Notes: generated by a model from the sequence alone, not told the origin. A stretch of DNA of 64,000 bases from Phytophthora quininea (GCA_011947345.1 JAAVTG010000542.1:124001-188000); one strand, 5' to 3'. Positions 52,151 through 62,299 are shown, counted from the stretch's first letter. Numbers and translations: made by a program.

Positions 52151-52998
52151 ATGCAGCCCTCTCATGGACTGCTTCGACCCCAACGACTGCCACGGCGTGG
52201 CAATGGCATTCTCTCCTTGCCAGATCGAGTAGAGCAGCTACTGTAAATATTGGTGCTGCAACCTCTCTCCAGAGAAATTTCACATCATCACCACCCTCCG
52301 CAGACGAACCTCCGACAGGCCTGCAAGAAGTTCTGGCGACGCTGCAAAAGTCCGAGAGCGCAAGGACATTTTCCAAGAGTACAACAAGCAAAACGTGTTT
52401 GCCCCCTGTCGAGCTTGAGCTGGTTCGCCAATTGGTTGATGTTCTACCACCTCAACCGACCGCAGCGAACGCAGTTGGATTTGGTCGAGTTCATGGAAGG
52501 ACCCACGTACGCGATGGACGCGACGATGACGGCCATGTACTCGAAAGAGTTTGCCGACTATGTGAGTCGAGAGTCCGTGATACCGGCGGATTTGGCCCCA
52601 GACTGTGCTACTGCCGAAATGGTGCACCGTTCGCTTGAGACTGTGAGCTACGACGCCTTCAAGCAGTTCCTACTCAAGACCAAGAGTGCCGGCATTCATA
52701 CGGAGATGCAGGAGGTTGAGGTCCACAGCGCACATTTGATGAGTGTGCAGTACGACCGGATCGACAGAAAGGCAACGACCAACTCGTCCGGTGCAAAGGT
52801 TCTGGGCGTGCCGGTGGAGGAACGACTCAAGCTGGCAGTCATCTCGACATCACCGAGCACGTAAATGTGACGCTGCCCGATGAAGAAGCGCCTGAGCTCA
52901 CTGTACGTCAACATAAAGCAATTTGGCAGTTTGCATCGAGTGTCACCACGCCTGAAGACATTGACTGGATCATCGAACCGCTGCACCTTGTAGCGTAG
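52151..52998 (+). pseudogene. P6: mitochondrial-type paralog with several frameshifts
   Basis: The ATG at 52151 (MQPSHGLLRPQRLPRRGNGI) looks like a presequence but hits a stop. Coding then moves through other frames: ERKDIFQEYNKQNVFAP near 52350-52400, then, after a C-run shift near 52404, LSSLSWFANWLMFYHLNRPQ and LDLVEFMEGPTYAMDATM. The main frame is lost near 52845, and the end HLDITEHVNVTLPDEEAPEL and FASSVTTPEDIDWIIEPLHL stops at 52996-52998. At least three single-base shifts are needed, one of them in CCCCC. Confidence 0.6.
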
Positions 52999-53081
52999 AA
53001 AATAATAAAAAAATCTTGCTAATGAACAACAGCGGCGTCGAGATATTTTACAGCCGCCATTCAAACTGGAGCTGAGCCATA

Positions 53082-54065
53082 CTAGCTCGTCCGCTGCCGT
53101 TTCGCCTTGTCATTGTTCCGTGTCTCTAGCCGACGCTCTCGCGTCGTTTTCCCATTTACGATCTCAAACTGCTCAATCCATCGTGCGCTTCGCGATTTCC
53201 GCGGGCTAGTTTTCTCGGATTCTGTGTTTGTATCTCCACCAGTTTGCACTGGCAACCCTCCAAACACTCTGGACCTCGTGCGCTTCTTCATCGACTCTAC
53301 CGTTCTTCTTCTCTGGGCCTCTGCACATTCCACCTTCTGGGCTTTCTTGTCTAAAAATTGTCGCGCCATCTCGGGGTTTTCGACTGTGAAGGCCTTGATA
53401 AACTCATCACTCACGGCCAACATCTCGTAAATTGCTGATCCTCCAACTTTACTACAAACCGAGCAAATAGGCACCGCTCGCGTCGTCTTCCTGCTCATTT
53501 TTGTGAGGCCTTCTGAAGGGTACGTGATGCGGCAGCACGCGCATTGTCTGGACGCGGGAGGTTTCTTGCCACCATAAGCTCGCATGGCCTCCTGCATCAT
53601 CCGAACTCTCTTGTCCAGTGGCATCAATTTGGCGTAGCAACACTTGCAGGCCTCCTCTAGAATTTCTCCGTCTTCTTGTTCGCCTTCTTCTGTGGTATTA
53701 GTACTAGTGTGTGTTTTCTCTTCGGTATGTGGCATTTCTTCTTCGTCGTCATCGTCATCGTCGATCTCGATAACTTCGCGGCCTGTTTTAGTGTCGACCC
53801 ACAGAGTAGCTCCACGTCCTTGGACCATAAGCACGCCGCCGCTGCCATCCTGAGGGTTAATCGAGCCACCATCTGCAGCCTTTGACTGGCGCGCAGCGAT
53901 TCCGGCTCCGTTTCGAGCTGTAGAGGTCTCACTCTGCTGCCAACTATCGTGCCATTCTGGAGTGTCTTCCGCTACGTCGTCGTCCTCGGTCTCTGTGGAG
54001 AAGCCGTCGTCGTACGGCGCTATGGGCGCCGCATCGATTGCCAGCGAACTCCTCGGGTTAACCAT
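53082..54065 (-). CDS. Hypothetical acidic protein with cysteine clusters
   Basis: 327 residues from the ATG at 54065 (MVNPRSSLAIDAAPIAPYDD). I preferred this over an in-frame ATG at 54116 because the first 17 residues there look like untranslated sequence. A low-complexity acidic N-terminal half contains a run EIDDDDDDEEE. The centre has CKCC, CACC and CSVC clusters about 45 residues apart, which could bind zinc. The C-terminal third is Lys/Arg-rich (KKRTRSRVFGG, RERRLETRNNDKAKRQRTS) and NLS-like. It may be nuclear. No family recognised. Confidence 0.6.
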   Translation of the reverse strand: MVNPRSSLAIDAAPIAPYDDGFSTETEDDDVAEDTPEWHDSWQQSETSTARNGAGIAARQSKAADGGSINPQDGSGGVLMVQGRGATLWVDTKTGREVIEIDDDDDDEEEMPHTEEKTHTSTNTTEEGEQEDGEILEEACKCCYAKLMPLDKRVRMMQEAMRAYGGKKPPASRQCACCRITYPSEGLTKMSRKTTRAVPICSVCSKVGGSAIYEMLAVSDEFIKAFTVENPEMARQFLDKKAQKVECAEAQRRRTVESMKKRTRSRVFGGLPVQTGGDTNTESEKTSPRKSRSARWIEQFEIVNGKTTRERRLETRNNDKAKRQRTS

Positions 54066-54675
54066 CTTCGCGAATATAAAGTCGACAATATTACAATAAT
54101 AGTACAAACTGCTCAACTTTTCAACTTGATGGCGCTCACGGCGTGAGAGCTTGCATGGAGACCATACCAGGTATTAATGTTTTCCACTTCCGTGAGAGCT
54201 ACCTGTACTGCCTCATTATCGTTACCAGTAGCGGTGTCGTTGACGTGTTCGTCGTGATTGCGACTTCGCAAGAGAAGGATTCCGGATGGGATCCATCCAG
54301 TTCCGAGCGACGCCATTGAGGCTGGCATGTTTGAGTGCCCTTGGCCCGCCATGCGTAATTCGCATAATGGTATTTCCGTGGTTCTGGTAGCTCCGTCGCT
54401 CAGCTCCGCCTTCTCCAACTTCGTTGTTGGAAGCGCGTCGTTCTAACAGCAAAAACATACAATACAAAGGTACGTGATTGAGCCGGGCAACACAAATCCC
54501 ATCCTGCCCTTCGTCGGCGACAGACTTGCTCGCAATTGTGGCGTATGCAGTCCTTGTTGCTCCATCTGGGCGCTGCCGCTCCTCGCCAGGATCTTGCCGC
54601 CGATTGTGGCTCTCGCTTCTCAGGGCCAGTAGTCTCATTTCCGCTTTCTCCTTGCCCCAGTCAAGACCCCGCACG
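54066..54675. other. Intergenic with weak minus ORFs; promoter of the repeat gene
   Basis: A minus-strand frame (54113-54418) lacks any recognisable domain. The segment mainly forms the upstream region of the secreted repeat protein. Confidence 0.35.
54634..54650 (+). promoter_or_regulatory. Strong oomycete initiator-like motif
   Basis: TCATTTCCGCTTTCTCC lies 26-42 nt upstream of the ATG at 54676. It is the best match in the window to the oomycete Inr/FPR element (TCATTYY-N-CAWTTTNYY). Confidence 0.6.
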
Positions 54676-55635
54676 ATGAAGTTCTCGGCCATTATCGCTG
54701 CAGCCGCCGTCGCAATGACGCTGGTCTCCGTGCCGACCAAGGCCGACGACGGATACCAAACCGTCCGCGTCGCTGACCTCGAGAAGAACAAGATGACGAA
54801 GGACATGATCCGCACGCAGACCGCCAACCCCAACCAGCACACGGATTCGTCGTCCAACTACTACACGATCCCCGTGGCCGACCTGCCTAAGGAAAATGTG
54901 ACCGACGCCATGATCCTGCCGCAAACGGCCAACACGAACCCCAAGCACGACTCAAACTTCTCCACCGTGCCGGTCTCCAAGCTGAGCAAGGACAAGATGA
55001 CGAAGGACATGATCCGCACGCAGACCGCCAACCCCAACCAGCACACGGATTCGTCGTCCAACTACTACACGATCCCCGTGGCCGACCTGCCTAAGGAAAA
55101 TGTGACCGACGCCATGATCCTGCCGCAAACGGCCAACACGAACCCCAAGCACGACTCAAACTTCTCCACCGTGCCGGTCTCCAAGCTGAGCAAGGACAAG
55201 ATGACGAAGGACATGATCCGCACGCAGACCGCCAACCCCAACCAGCACACGGATTCGTCGTCCAACTACTACACGATCCCCGTGGCCGACCTGCCTAAGG
55301 AAAATGTGACCGACGCCATGATCCTGCCGCAAACGGCCAACACGAACCCCAAGCACGACTCAAACTTCTCCACCGTGCCGGTCTCCAAGCTGAGCAAGGA
55401 CAAGATGACGAAGGACATGATCCGCACGCAGACCGCCAACCCCAACCAGCACACGGATTCGTCGTCCAACTACTACACGATCCCCGTGGCCGACCTGCCT
55501 AAGGAAAATGTGACCGACGCCATGATCCTGCCGCAAACGGCCAACACGAACCCCAACAACACTCTGCCCCCAATGTCTCGCTCTAAGGATGAAGACGTAC
55601 ATCTCGTAATGTCTTACTTTGCGAAGTATCAATAA
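54676..55635 (+). CDS. Secreted tandem-repeat protein (4 x 68 residues)
   Basis: 319 residues. The start MKFSAIIAAAAVAMTLVSVP is a signal peptide (cleavage probably after TKA). The mature part is built from four 68-residue repeats (first Met codons at 54793, 54997, 55201 and 55405), the last one incomplete, then a short tail ending FAKYQ. Each repeat is two related halves: MTKDMIRTQTANPNQH...YYTIPVADLPKEN and VTDAMILPQTANTNPKHDSN...STVPVSKLSKDK, sharing MI..QTAN.N and T(I/V)PV..L.K. No Cys, RXLR or LFLAK is present. It could be a cell-surface or apoplastic protein. No family recognised. An initiator motif precedes it, so it is probably transcribed. Confidence 0.85.
   Translation: MKFSAIIAAAAVAMTLVSVPTKADDGYQTVRVADLEKNKMTKDMIRTQTANPNQHTDSSSNYYTIPVADLPKENVTDAMILPQTANTNPKHDSNFSTVPVSKLSKDKMTKDMIRTQTANPNQHTDSSSNYYTIPVADLPKENVTDAMILPQTANTNPKHDSNFSTVPVSKLSKDKMTKDMIRTQTANPNQHTDSSSNYYTIPVADLPKENVTDAMILPQTANTNPKHDSNFSTVPVSKLSKDKMTKDMIRTQTANPNQHTDSSSNYYTIPVADLPKENVTDAMILPQTANTNPNNTLPPMSRSKDEDVHLVMSYFAKYQ
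54793..55556 (+). repeat. 204-bp minisatellite-like coding repeat
   Basis: Units 54793-54996, 54997-55200, 55201-55404 and a partial unit 55405-55556. I found no base differences between units over the parts compared. The period is a multiple of three, so the frame is kept. Confidence 0.9.
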
Positions 55636-56178
55636 AACTTAAGCGACCTGAACTTCCTAGAGTTTAAAAGCTTTGCCTGCTAAGGCTTAACGCGCCTCTA
55701 CCAAGCAAGGACCAACTCGAACGCTTACTTGTCAGAAAGCAGGCCAGTCATTCTATTAAGCAGGACTACAAACGCGCTCACTCTTGCTGTTGATAGCTCG
55801 ATGCGCGGTAGTTGAGTGTCAGCGTCTTAGGAAACGATGCAATAGAACACGTGCTTCCCACTGAGCGAATTTGGGATTGAGGAGGAGAAAACCTCGTAGG
55901 TGACAAACCCCTCTTGGTTAGCTAGAGTGCTGCAGCTACAAAACCTAACTGCCGAGTCCAATTGACATATACTGGTACAGTCTCAGTCGTTCGTCTCAGA
56001 GCAGAGACTCTGGAGCACGAGCTTCTTCGTCCTTCGTCACAGTATGAGGTCCTCGTCAACTTCACATCGTCGTTGTGAAGCCTCCTCAGTCACCGGCACA
56101 TTTCGATTGTTTGTTTGTTATGCCGAGTGAGTGCCAGCGGGGAGTGGAGAACCGCCGTGCAACGCTGCAATACGCCAC
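55636..56178. other. Intergenic; no gene seen
   Basis: The sequence between the repeat gene and the second copy of the duplication has no convincing ORF. The last 50 bp (AACCGCCGTGCAACGC...) partly resemble the first bases of the duplication. Confidence 0.35.
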
Positions 56179-56529
56179 CCGTGCAATCCTGCGAGATGAT
56201 ACTTTTGCACTGGGAGCCCACAGTGATGCAAGCGTTGTGTGACTGCGCAAGTAAGCGGTTCTCTCCAACAAATGCTTTGATCTTCGGATTGGATTGTCGT
56301 GCCGTTGCCACACGCCGCAGAAGCATAGGGCCCGCCACTGTATGGAGTTGCCGTCCGGGTCAAATCGCTCCTGGGTCGGCAAGAGCAAACACATGGAAAC
56401 CTCACCGTCTGCAAAGCGAGCCGTCCGCACATGCGACTCTGTCGCACAAAGCGAGTCGTCCGCAAACTTGCCAAGCCGCTCGTCACTCTCAATTTTGCCA
56501 CGTTCCTGCCAAAGTACCTGCCAACCACC

Positions 56530-57299
56530 ATGAAGGTTATCTCGACACTCGCTGCCACGGCCGCTCTCCTGGCTGGCGCTGAAGCCACCCCGAACACGCT
56601 GAACGCCGCCTCATCATCGGTGGATCGGTCGTCCCCAAGGGAACGATGGCGTACACGACAGGCATTCGCGAGACTCCTGGAGGCAAAACCTTCTGCGTCG
56701 GTGTCCTCGTCTTGCCTAAGCACGTGCTAACTACGGCGACTTGCACCGTGTGGGGCGCGACCAACTACGTGGCGATCGGCACGCACTTCAACGAAGGCAC
56801 CCAGGACGGCGAGCAGATCAAGGTCGTGAAGGCCGAGAACCACACCAACTACAACTACGACAGCGGCACCTACGACTTTGCCTTACTGACGCTCGAGAAG
56901 GCCAGCAAGTTCACGCCGGCGAAGCTCCCGAACGCCAACGACGCCGAGGCTGGCACCTGGGCTTCGATCGCAGGCTGGGGTGAGACCTCGTACCCGAACG
57001 GAACCGTGTCCAAGGAGCTCAGGAAGGTGAGCGTGGAGACCTGGGACAACCGCGACTGCGCGCAGGTCTACAGCATTGACGATACCATGCTGTGCGCCGG
57101 CGGTGTCAAGAACCAGGACTCGTGCAGCCGGGACGCTGGTGGCCCACTGGTCAAGGAGCAGAAGAAGGGAGACGCGGACGACATTGTCATCGGCCTGTCG
57201 AGTTGGGGCAAGGGATGCGGTCTCGAAGGCATTCCGTCGGTGTACGCCCGCGTGTCGATGGCGATGAACTGGATCACCAAGATCACCAAGGCCCAGTAA
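56530..57299 (+). pseudogene. GIP-A': duplicate of GIP-A
   Basis: Same as GIP-A (16071-16840), with the same missing base after the signal peptide (near 56604) and the same Ala in place of the active-site Ser. The identity of the lesion shows the frameshift predates the duplication, or that both copies derive from the same assembled sequence. Initiator motif at 56483-56496. Confidence 0.85.
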
Positions 57300-57568
57300 A
57301 TCTAAGCCGAACAGAATTGACTTCGATTGATACGCTTTTTCTTCGTCGGTTGTCACATCATGTACTTGAAGAGTTACCACTGTGCTTACAAAGAGCGCTA
57401 ACGGAGGGCCACAATCGTCACGCTGAACGGTAAGTGCTGAAACAGGTGCCAGAGAGACAAGCGAGCAAACTCCTTTTCGCACTGAATCGACAGCACATGC
57501 ACTTAGGTCTCGAATCATCTCATTCCAGTTGGCCATTTTCGGTCTACCGCCCCTCTATCCACCGTATC

Positions 57569-57850
57569 ATGAACGCTATCTCTACTGTCATCGCTACTTT
57601 CGGCTTCCTAGCCACCACACAAGCAGCTGCCGACCACTGTCATCGTCAACTCATTCTTGGCGGATCGACGGTTCCAAGCGGATCAAAGACGTACACGACC
57701 GGCATTCGAGAGACCCCGGGAGGCGATTCCTTTGCGGCGGCTCGTTGATCTCGCCAACGCATGTCCGGACCACTGCATCGTGCACATCACCAGTCGTCTT
57801 CGCCCCAACTACGTAGCCGTTGGATCGCACTACCGCAACGGCACGCAGGA
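57569..57850 (+). pseudogene. GIP-B': duplicate of GIP-B
   Basis: Truncated 5' half identical in structure to 17110-17391, with the same frameshifts and the same junction to a minus-strand GIP at about 57850. Confidence 0.75.
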
Positions 57851-58479
57851 CCTCACCACGACGACAAGCACACCTCCTGTCGCGTTCATCGCACCAGTAG
57901 ACTCCATAACGAACGGACCACCCAAGTCTCCTCTGCAGGGGCTGGCATCGTCACCAACGCGCACAACTGTCCGAGTCGAATGTCGTGTAATTCGCGCAAG
58001 CCTCGTCACTTGCAAGTTGAATGTCCGCAGTTAAGAGTTCATACGACTGCATCTCGTTTGTTTGGTCGACTAGTCCCCACCCCATCGTCGTTGCCTATTT
58101 CCCCGCAGCAAAGTCCAAGCCATCAGCCGCAGCGAGCTTCACGGGTTTGAACGAGCTGGTCCACTCGAGCTCGAGCACCACGAAGTCGCTCTCAAGCTCC
58201 ACCGTGTCCGAGTAGTGGTGGTGGGGCACGAGGGAGACGACTCGAATCTGCTCGCCGTCGTGGGTGCCGTGAAGGAAGTGCGTTCCGATGAAGGCGTAGC
58301 GAATGTCGAACTTCAAGCAGTGCGACGCCGTGAGCACGTGGGTGGGCGAGATCAACGAGCCGCCGCACACTGTGTCGCCGTCAATAGTGAATCGCAGGCC
58401 GGCTGTGTACGTCTTGGTCCCGGCGGGCACTACATCTCCTCCGACGAAAGGCTGGCGCTCGAAGACACTTCCGCAGAAA
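57850..58479 (-). pseudogene. GIP-C': duplicate of GIP-C
   Basis: Minus-strand trypsin-like relic identical in structure to 17391-18020, including the TAG after AAGK and the missing signal peptide. Confidence 0.75.
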
Positions 58480-58981
58480 AGTTACAGGAGGCGGACAAGA
58501 TTGTCGTTAGGAGGTCGTCATCATGTCTTCGTGCGTTCAGGTTGTCTCCAATTCGAAAGTGGCAGCTTCAGACAGTAAAGTGTCCGCTTCCCTGTCAATC
58601 GGCCAAATGCATGCAACAATTGAACGCTTCGTCATGCCCTAGAATGTACCAGGTAATCATGCTGGATCTAGGCGAGTCACGGGCGTGATCCCGACACGAC
58701 CAAGTGATCAAACGTGATCCCATCTCGAGAACCAAACGATAACACGCTCGATCTACTGCGCTGTTGCTGTCCAGACAGTCGCTTTGTTTAGAGAGTGCGC
58801 GAATACGCACTTGCAGCTTTGCGATGAGCCTTGGGACTGTCATGACTCAAGAACACATGCCCTCGCTTTTGTTTGAGCTCGGGAAGGGACCAAAGAGATC
58901 CCACGGCACGTCGTCGCGATTCGCCTCATTTCCGTTCCTCCAGCAAAGACATCGCCACCTTTCACATCACACGTCGCTAGA

Positions 58982-59575
58982 ATGAATATACTGTCGGGCG
59001 TCACCCTATGAGTCTTCGTTCAGGCCGTGTTCGCCTCCGCTCACGGCCAGAGTACTGTTGACCTCGTTCCAGGCAACCTCAAGAGCGACACCGGCGGCAA
59101 TTCATCGTCGTCCACCGTCACCATCGTTCCCAGTGGCACCAAAGCCTACATCGTCGGGCTGCGCACCAGCATCGTCAACGGCACCAGCCAATGCGCCAGT
59201 GCTCTCATCGCCCTGCCCAGAATGCGTTCGCTGGGCCTCGATCGGAACGCCCTTCCGCAATAGCATTCAAGACGGCGAGCAGCTTTTCTTTAGCTACCCC
59301 GAGTCATCGGTGTGCCGTTCTCACGAAACTAATGACTCTGCTTGGGAGCTGAGACTCCCACAAACGACAGAGGTGTATTAGTCGCTTGTTTGCTAAATGC
59401 AAAGTGAGCTAAACTCACGTCCTCGTGCTTGGTCGAGTGGGGAACGGGCGACGACGACCCGCAACTGAAGCGTGTCAACGTGCAGCTATTAAGCAATGAA
59501 GAGTGAGGCCTCGTTTGGACCTGATTGCAGCAAGTGGGGGTATCCGTTCATTTACTCGCGACTGTCGTTTTTGTG
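58982..59575 (+). pseudogene. GIP-D': duplicate of GIP-D with a different 3' part
   Basis: The 5' part shares the TGA in the signal peptide and the frameshift with GIP-D. After 59310 a 121-bp unrelated stretch replaces the homologous coding. GTGDDDPQLKRVNVQLLSNE then returns at 59441-59505, followed directly by ASFGPDCSKWGYPFIYSRLS (59507-59570), the C-terminal region as in GIP-F (TFGPGCR..GAPFIYSRL). The part with the active-site Ser is deleted. This copy keeps a C-terminal piece that GIP-D lost, so the ancestral gene was complete. Confidence 0.7.
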
Positions 59576-60048
59576 TTTTCTTGACACTACACCTTGATTC
59601 CGCCAGCAACCGAGTTTGTCCACAACAATGGTGTATGTTTCTTTACGCTTTCGGGGATGATGTGTAGTGGAACAATTTACATAGTAGCAGGTTTGTCCAC
59701 TTTGTCGCAGTCGCACTGGCGTCCGTAAGAGTTAAAAGCGGCCCGCCGCTGACGTTCGACACGTACAGCTTGTCGACCGACAAGACCTCGTGTAAGATGC
59801 AGCGCTTATTGAGCTTGCAAAATGGGCCGGTTGGATGACAAGTTTTACAGGACTTGTAATGGCATTGAAAATGCGAAAGCACCATACAAATCACACCAGA
59901 GTTGTGCTGAGTAACCTGCGCGTCAGCTCGAGCTCGGTATCGGCAGTCGGCACACTCTCGTGGTAAGGACCTCATTTCATCCCGCAAAACTCTTCGCAGC
60001 GCTCAAGCTCATCTTGACCGCCCCCACCAGTTACCTCCAAGAACAAGC
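59576..60048. other. Unassigned, with a weak Cys-rich minus ORF
   Basis: A minus-strand frame (59643-59987, 114 codons) contains CHYKSCKTCHPTGPFCKLNK, which has closely spaced Cys like a small zinc or disulfide module. There is no signal peptide or start context I trust. Confidence 0.2.
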
Positions 60049-60156
60049 ATGCGCGCCGCCATCTTCATTGCACTCGCTACGGCCTCTGGTTTCGCTACTG
60101 GCGAGGCGACCCCACTGCGGCGCAGACTGTTGCAATATCGTGGCACCCACTCCTGA
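60049..60156 (+). CDS. Short secreted-type ORF, probably a gene remnant
   Basis: 35 residues from the ATG at 60049: MRAAIFIALATASGFATGEA, then TPLRRRLLQYRGTHS and TGA. The first 20 residues form a convincing signal peptide. After the stop, another frame continues NIVAPTPEVDFTLGRPATSL, so a frameshift may have cut a longer secreted protein. RRRLL is only loosely RXLR-like, and there is no EER. Confidence 0.4.
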   Translation: MRAAIFIALATASGFATGEATPLRRRLLQYRGTHS

Positions 60157-60767
60157 AGTAGACTTCACGTTAGGGAGACCAGCCACGTCTTTAGGGCCGA
60201 GGAAGCTGCGTTGAAGGCAGGAACGAAGCAAGGACGAGGAACAGCGTTGCTCTGTTGATGTATTATTTTAGAGTGATGAAGAGGCAATCTTTGCGGCCGT
60301 TGTGAAACTACTACCAGTGCCTACTAGTTATAGAACTATGAAAATGAATACTGTGATGCCTCACAACTCTCCTGATCTTGTCGACTGCCATTCTCGTGCA
60401 CATATCTTGGAAATATCTTGTTTAATCTTTCCCAACTGGTAACACAGACGACCAAATCCTTGAGGATTGTCTTCGATTCCAGCGACGCCAGTGACTCTAG
60501 CGACTCGTTTTTCGGAGACGACAGCACTTCTGATGCCTCAACGGACGATGACAACGATAATGACGAAGAGAGAGGAGGAAGAATTCTGTTCCCTCTGTTG
60601 GTCGAATTTTGAAGTGAATTGATATCTAGTGTTTTCCTGTGTGGGTTTCTGGCAGCTCCTACGGGTGTTTCTAGTGGTTTCTTAACTGCTCAATCCTTGA
60701 GTGTGCTTGGTGACGGCAGCACGTCGTCCGCGAGCAACACTTCCCCCTCCGTTGAAAGTGAATTTGC
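60157..60767. other. Downstream flank of the gypsy element; no gene seen
   Basis: Ser/Asp-rich short frames (near 60420-60610) without a recognised domain. The 3' LTR of the gypsy element should lie here if it survives, but the 5' LTR is outside the window, so it cannot be delimited. Confidence 0.3.
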
Positions 60768-61166
60768 TTATGATCGCAGCTGCAGACCGAGTTCATCTGC
60801 CAGCTTCTTGACCCCTGGGGTTTCTTGGTTCTTCACCACGAAATGTTTCACTGCTACTGGCACGTCCTTGAGAAGGTTTCTAGCGGGCTCCCACGAATTT
60901 TCCTCCTCGCTGAGGCCTCGCCACTTGACTAACAGCTCGTGTCGTTTTTCAGCGCTGTTGTAGCGGGCCTGTAGCAATTCTTCAACCACGTGGCCTTCTC
61001 CGTTATGGGCAACTTGTACCAGTAGATCGTCCGTGATTCCAAGCGTAGCGTCTGCAAAAACTTGAGCCGGCTGGCATGTGCTTCTCGGCGTTCTCCAGTC
61101 AACAGATTTTCGACAACGAAGACCCAATTTGAAGAAGCGTATACCACACGAGCTGGCCCACACCAT
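60768..61166 (-). pseudogene. Gypsy integrase C-terminal chromodomain
   Basis: The frame reads GITDDLLVQVAHNGEGHVVE, ELLQARYNSAEKRHELLVKW and RGLSEEENSWEPARNLLKDV, a typical chromodomain (Y.VKW.G....NSWEP..NL). It follows the integrase after a frameshift near 61075. Chromodomains direct integration to chromatin carrying particular histone marks. Confidence 0.8.
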
Positions 61167-62299
61167 TTCACGCGCAGCTTGGAGCGTCGGTGCGACCAGA
61201 CCTCTGCATACAAAACGAAATCGCCAATAGCAAATTGTGCCATCTTCGAACCACTTTTGCTTGCTTTCTTCCGCCCTTTGCTGCGTGCGTTTTCACGCTC
61301 AGTGGCCACTTTCTTATGCAATATTTCCAACGCCTTCTGCAGCTTGTTGAAATGAATCCCTCGGATGGCTCGAATTGCTTCCATGGTCGCTGGTTCAATG
61401 GCATCTGAAATCGCCATTGGCTCCAGTGGGTTCATGGCAGTAAGCCCCGTCATAGCAGTGACTGGCGCCACCCCGCCTAAAGACTGTGAAGGGGAATTGT
61501 TTAATACCATTTGCACAACTTTGATCACACGTGGCCAGTCTGTATCGGCTAACCACCACTCCGAAAGTAAAAGACGACAGCACCTGAGAACTTCCCGCAT
61601 CACGACTTTCACCGCACCATTCGCCCAAGGGCATCGGGTGGTGGTAAAGTGATGGTGGGCACCGAGAGCCCGCTGTAAAGCGTGGATGACCGAGTTCTTA
61701 AAATGCGTCCCCTGATCAGAGACCCACGTGCGGCAAACTCCGAAAGTTGCAAACCAGTCCATGAGCGCTTCATAGGTTGTGTCGGCTGTTGCCTCCTTGG
61801 TTGGCACAAGCCACACGTAATTTGCTGCATCATCTTTGAGCACGAGGATATACGTGTCCCCAGTTTTAGCAGGACCCAGGTAAAGAAAATCAAAATGCAG
61901 CACCTCATTCGGTTTCTCAGCATGGAGAGCTTCACCGAGCGGGCGAGGAAAAGGTGGCCCACCCGTAATACTAGCGCAGCGAAGACATTTGGCCACGAAT
62001 GTCTTAACATCTGCCTCCAAATTGTCCCAAACAAATATGTTGGCGATGTGCTTCAAAGTGACAGAGGTGGTGCGATGTCCGGCAGCTCCGAAATGGCCGA
62101 TGATACACACGCGAAGCTGAAGGTCGACTGCTTCCTTCGGCAACCAAATGCGACCGCCAGTGTCACGCAGGATCCCGTCAGATCCCGCCTTCAGTTCATG
62201 TGGAATACTACCCGAAAACAAATTCTGAGCCGTTTGAAAGTGCGCGAGCGTCGGCCACGTGTAAGAGTCATCCAGTTGGAGCGAAATTGGGATCGACAC
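60929..62299 (-). pseudogene. Gypsy integrase
   Basis: 456 codons. HHCC zinc finger: CIIGHFGAAGHR and FVAKCLRCA. Catalytic core: LHFDFLYLG (first Asp), WVSDQGTHFKNS (second Asp), then CPWANGAVKVVMREVLRC, where the expected Glu of the NGxxE motif is Lys. The C-terminal domain includes AQFAIGDFVLYAEVW and LRVKWCGPARVVYA. The integrase joins element DNA to the host chromosome. The Glu-to-Lys change should abolish catalysis. Confidence 0.85.

Larger units (their letters stand above)
56179..59310. repeat. Segmental duplication, copy 2 (with 15720-18852)
   Basis: 3,132 bp, same orientation as copy 1, one base shorter. After its end, unrelated sequence (59311-59431) replaces the equivalent of 18853-18983. 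A more diverged match then resumes (59432-59505 against 18984-19057). Confidence 0.95.

Noticed and set aside
54661..55632. Repeated 66-codon minus-strand ORFs
   Set aside because: They arise because the coding repeat is copied four times; the plus strand has the signal peptide and continuous frame.
60336..60554. Minus-strand Ser-rich ORF downstream of the gypsy chromodomain
   Set aside because: Low complexity and overlaps an equally weak plus-strand frame; neither can be supported.
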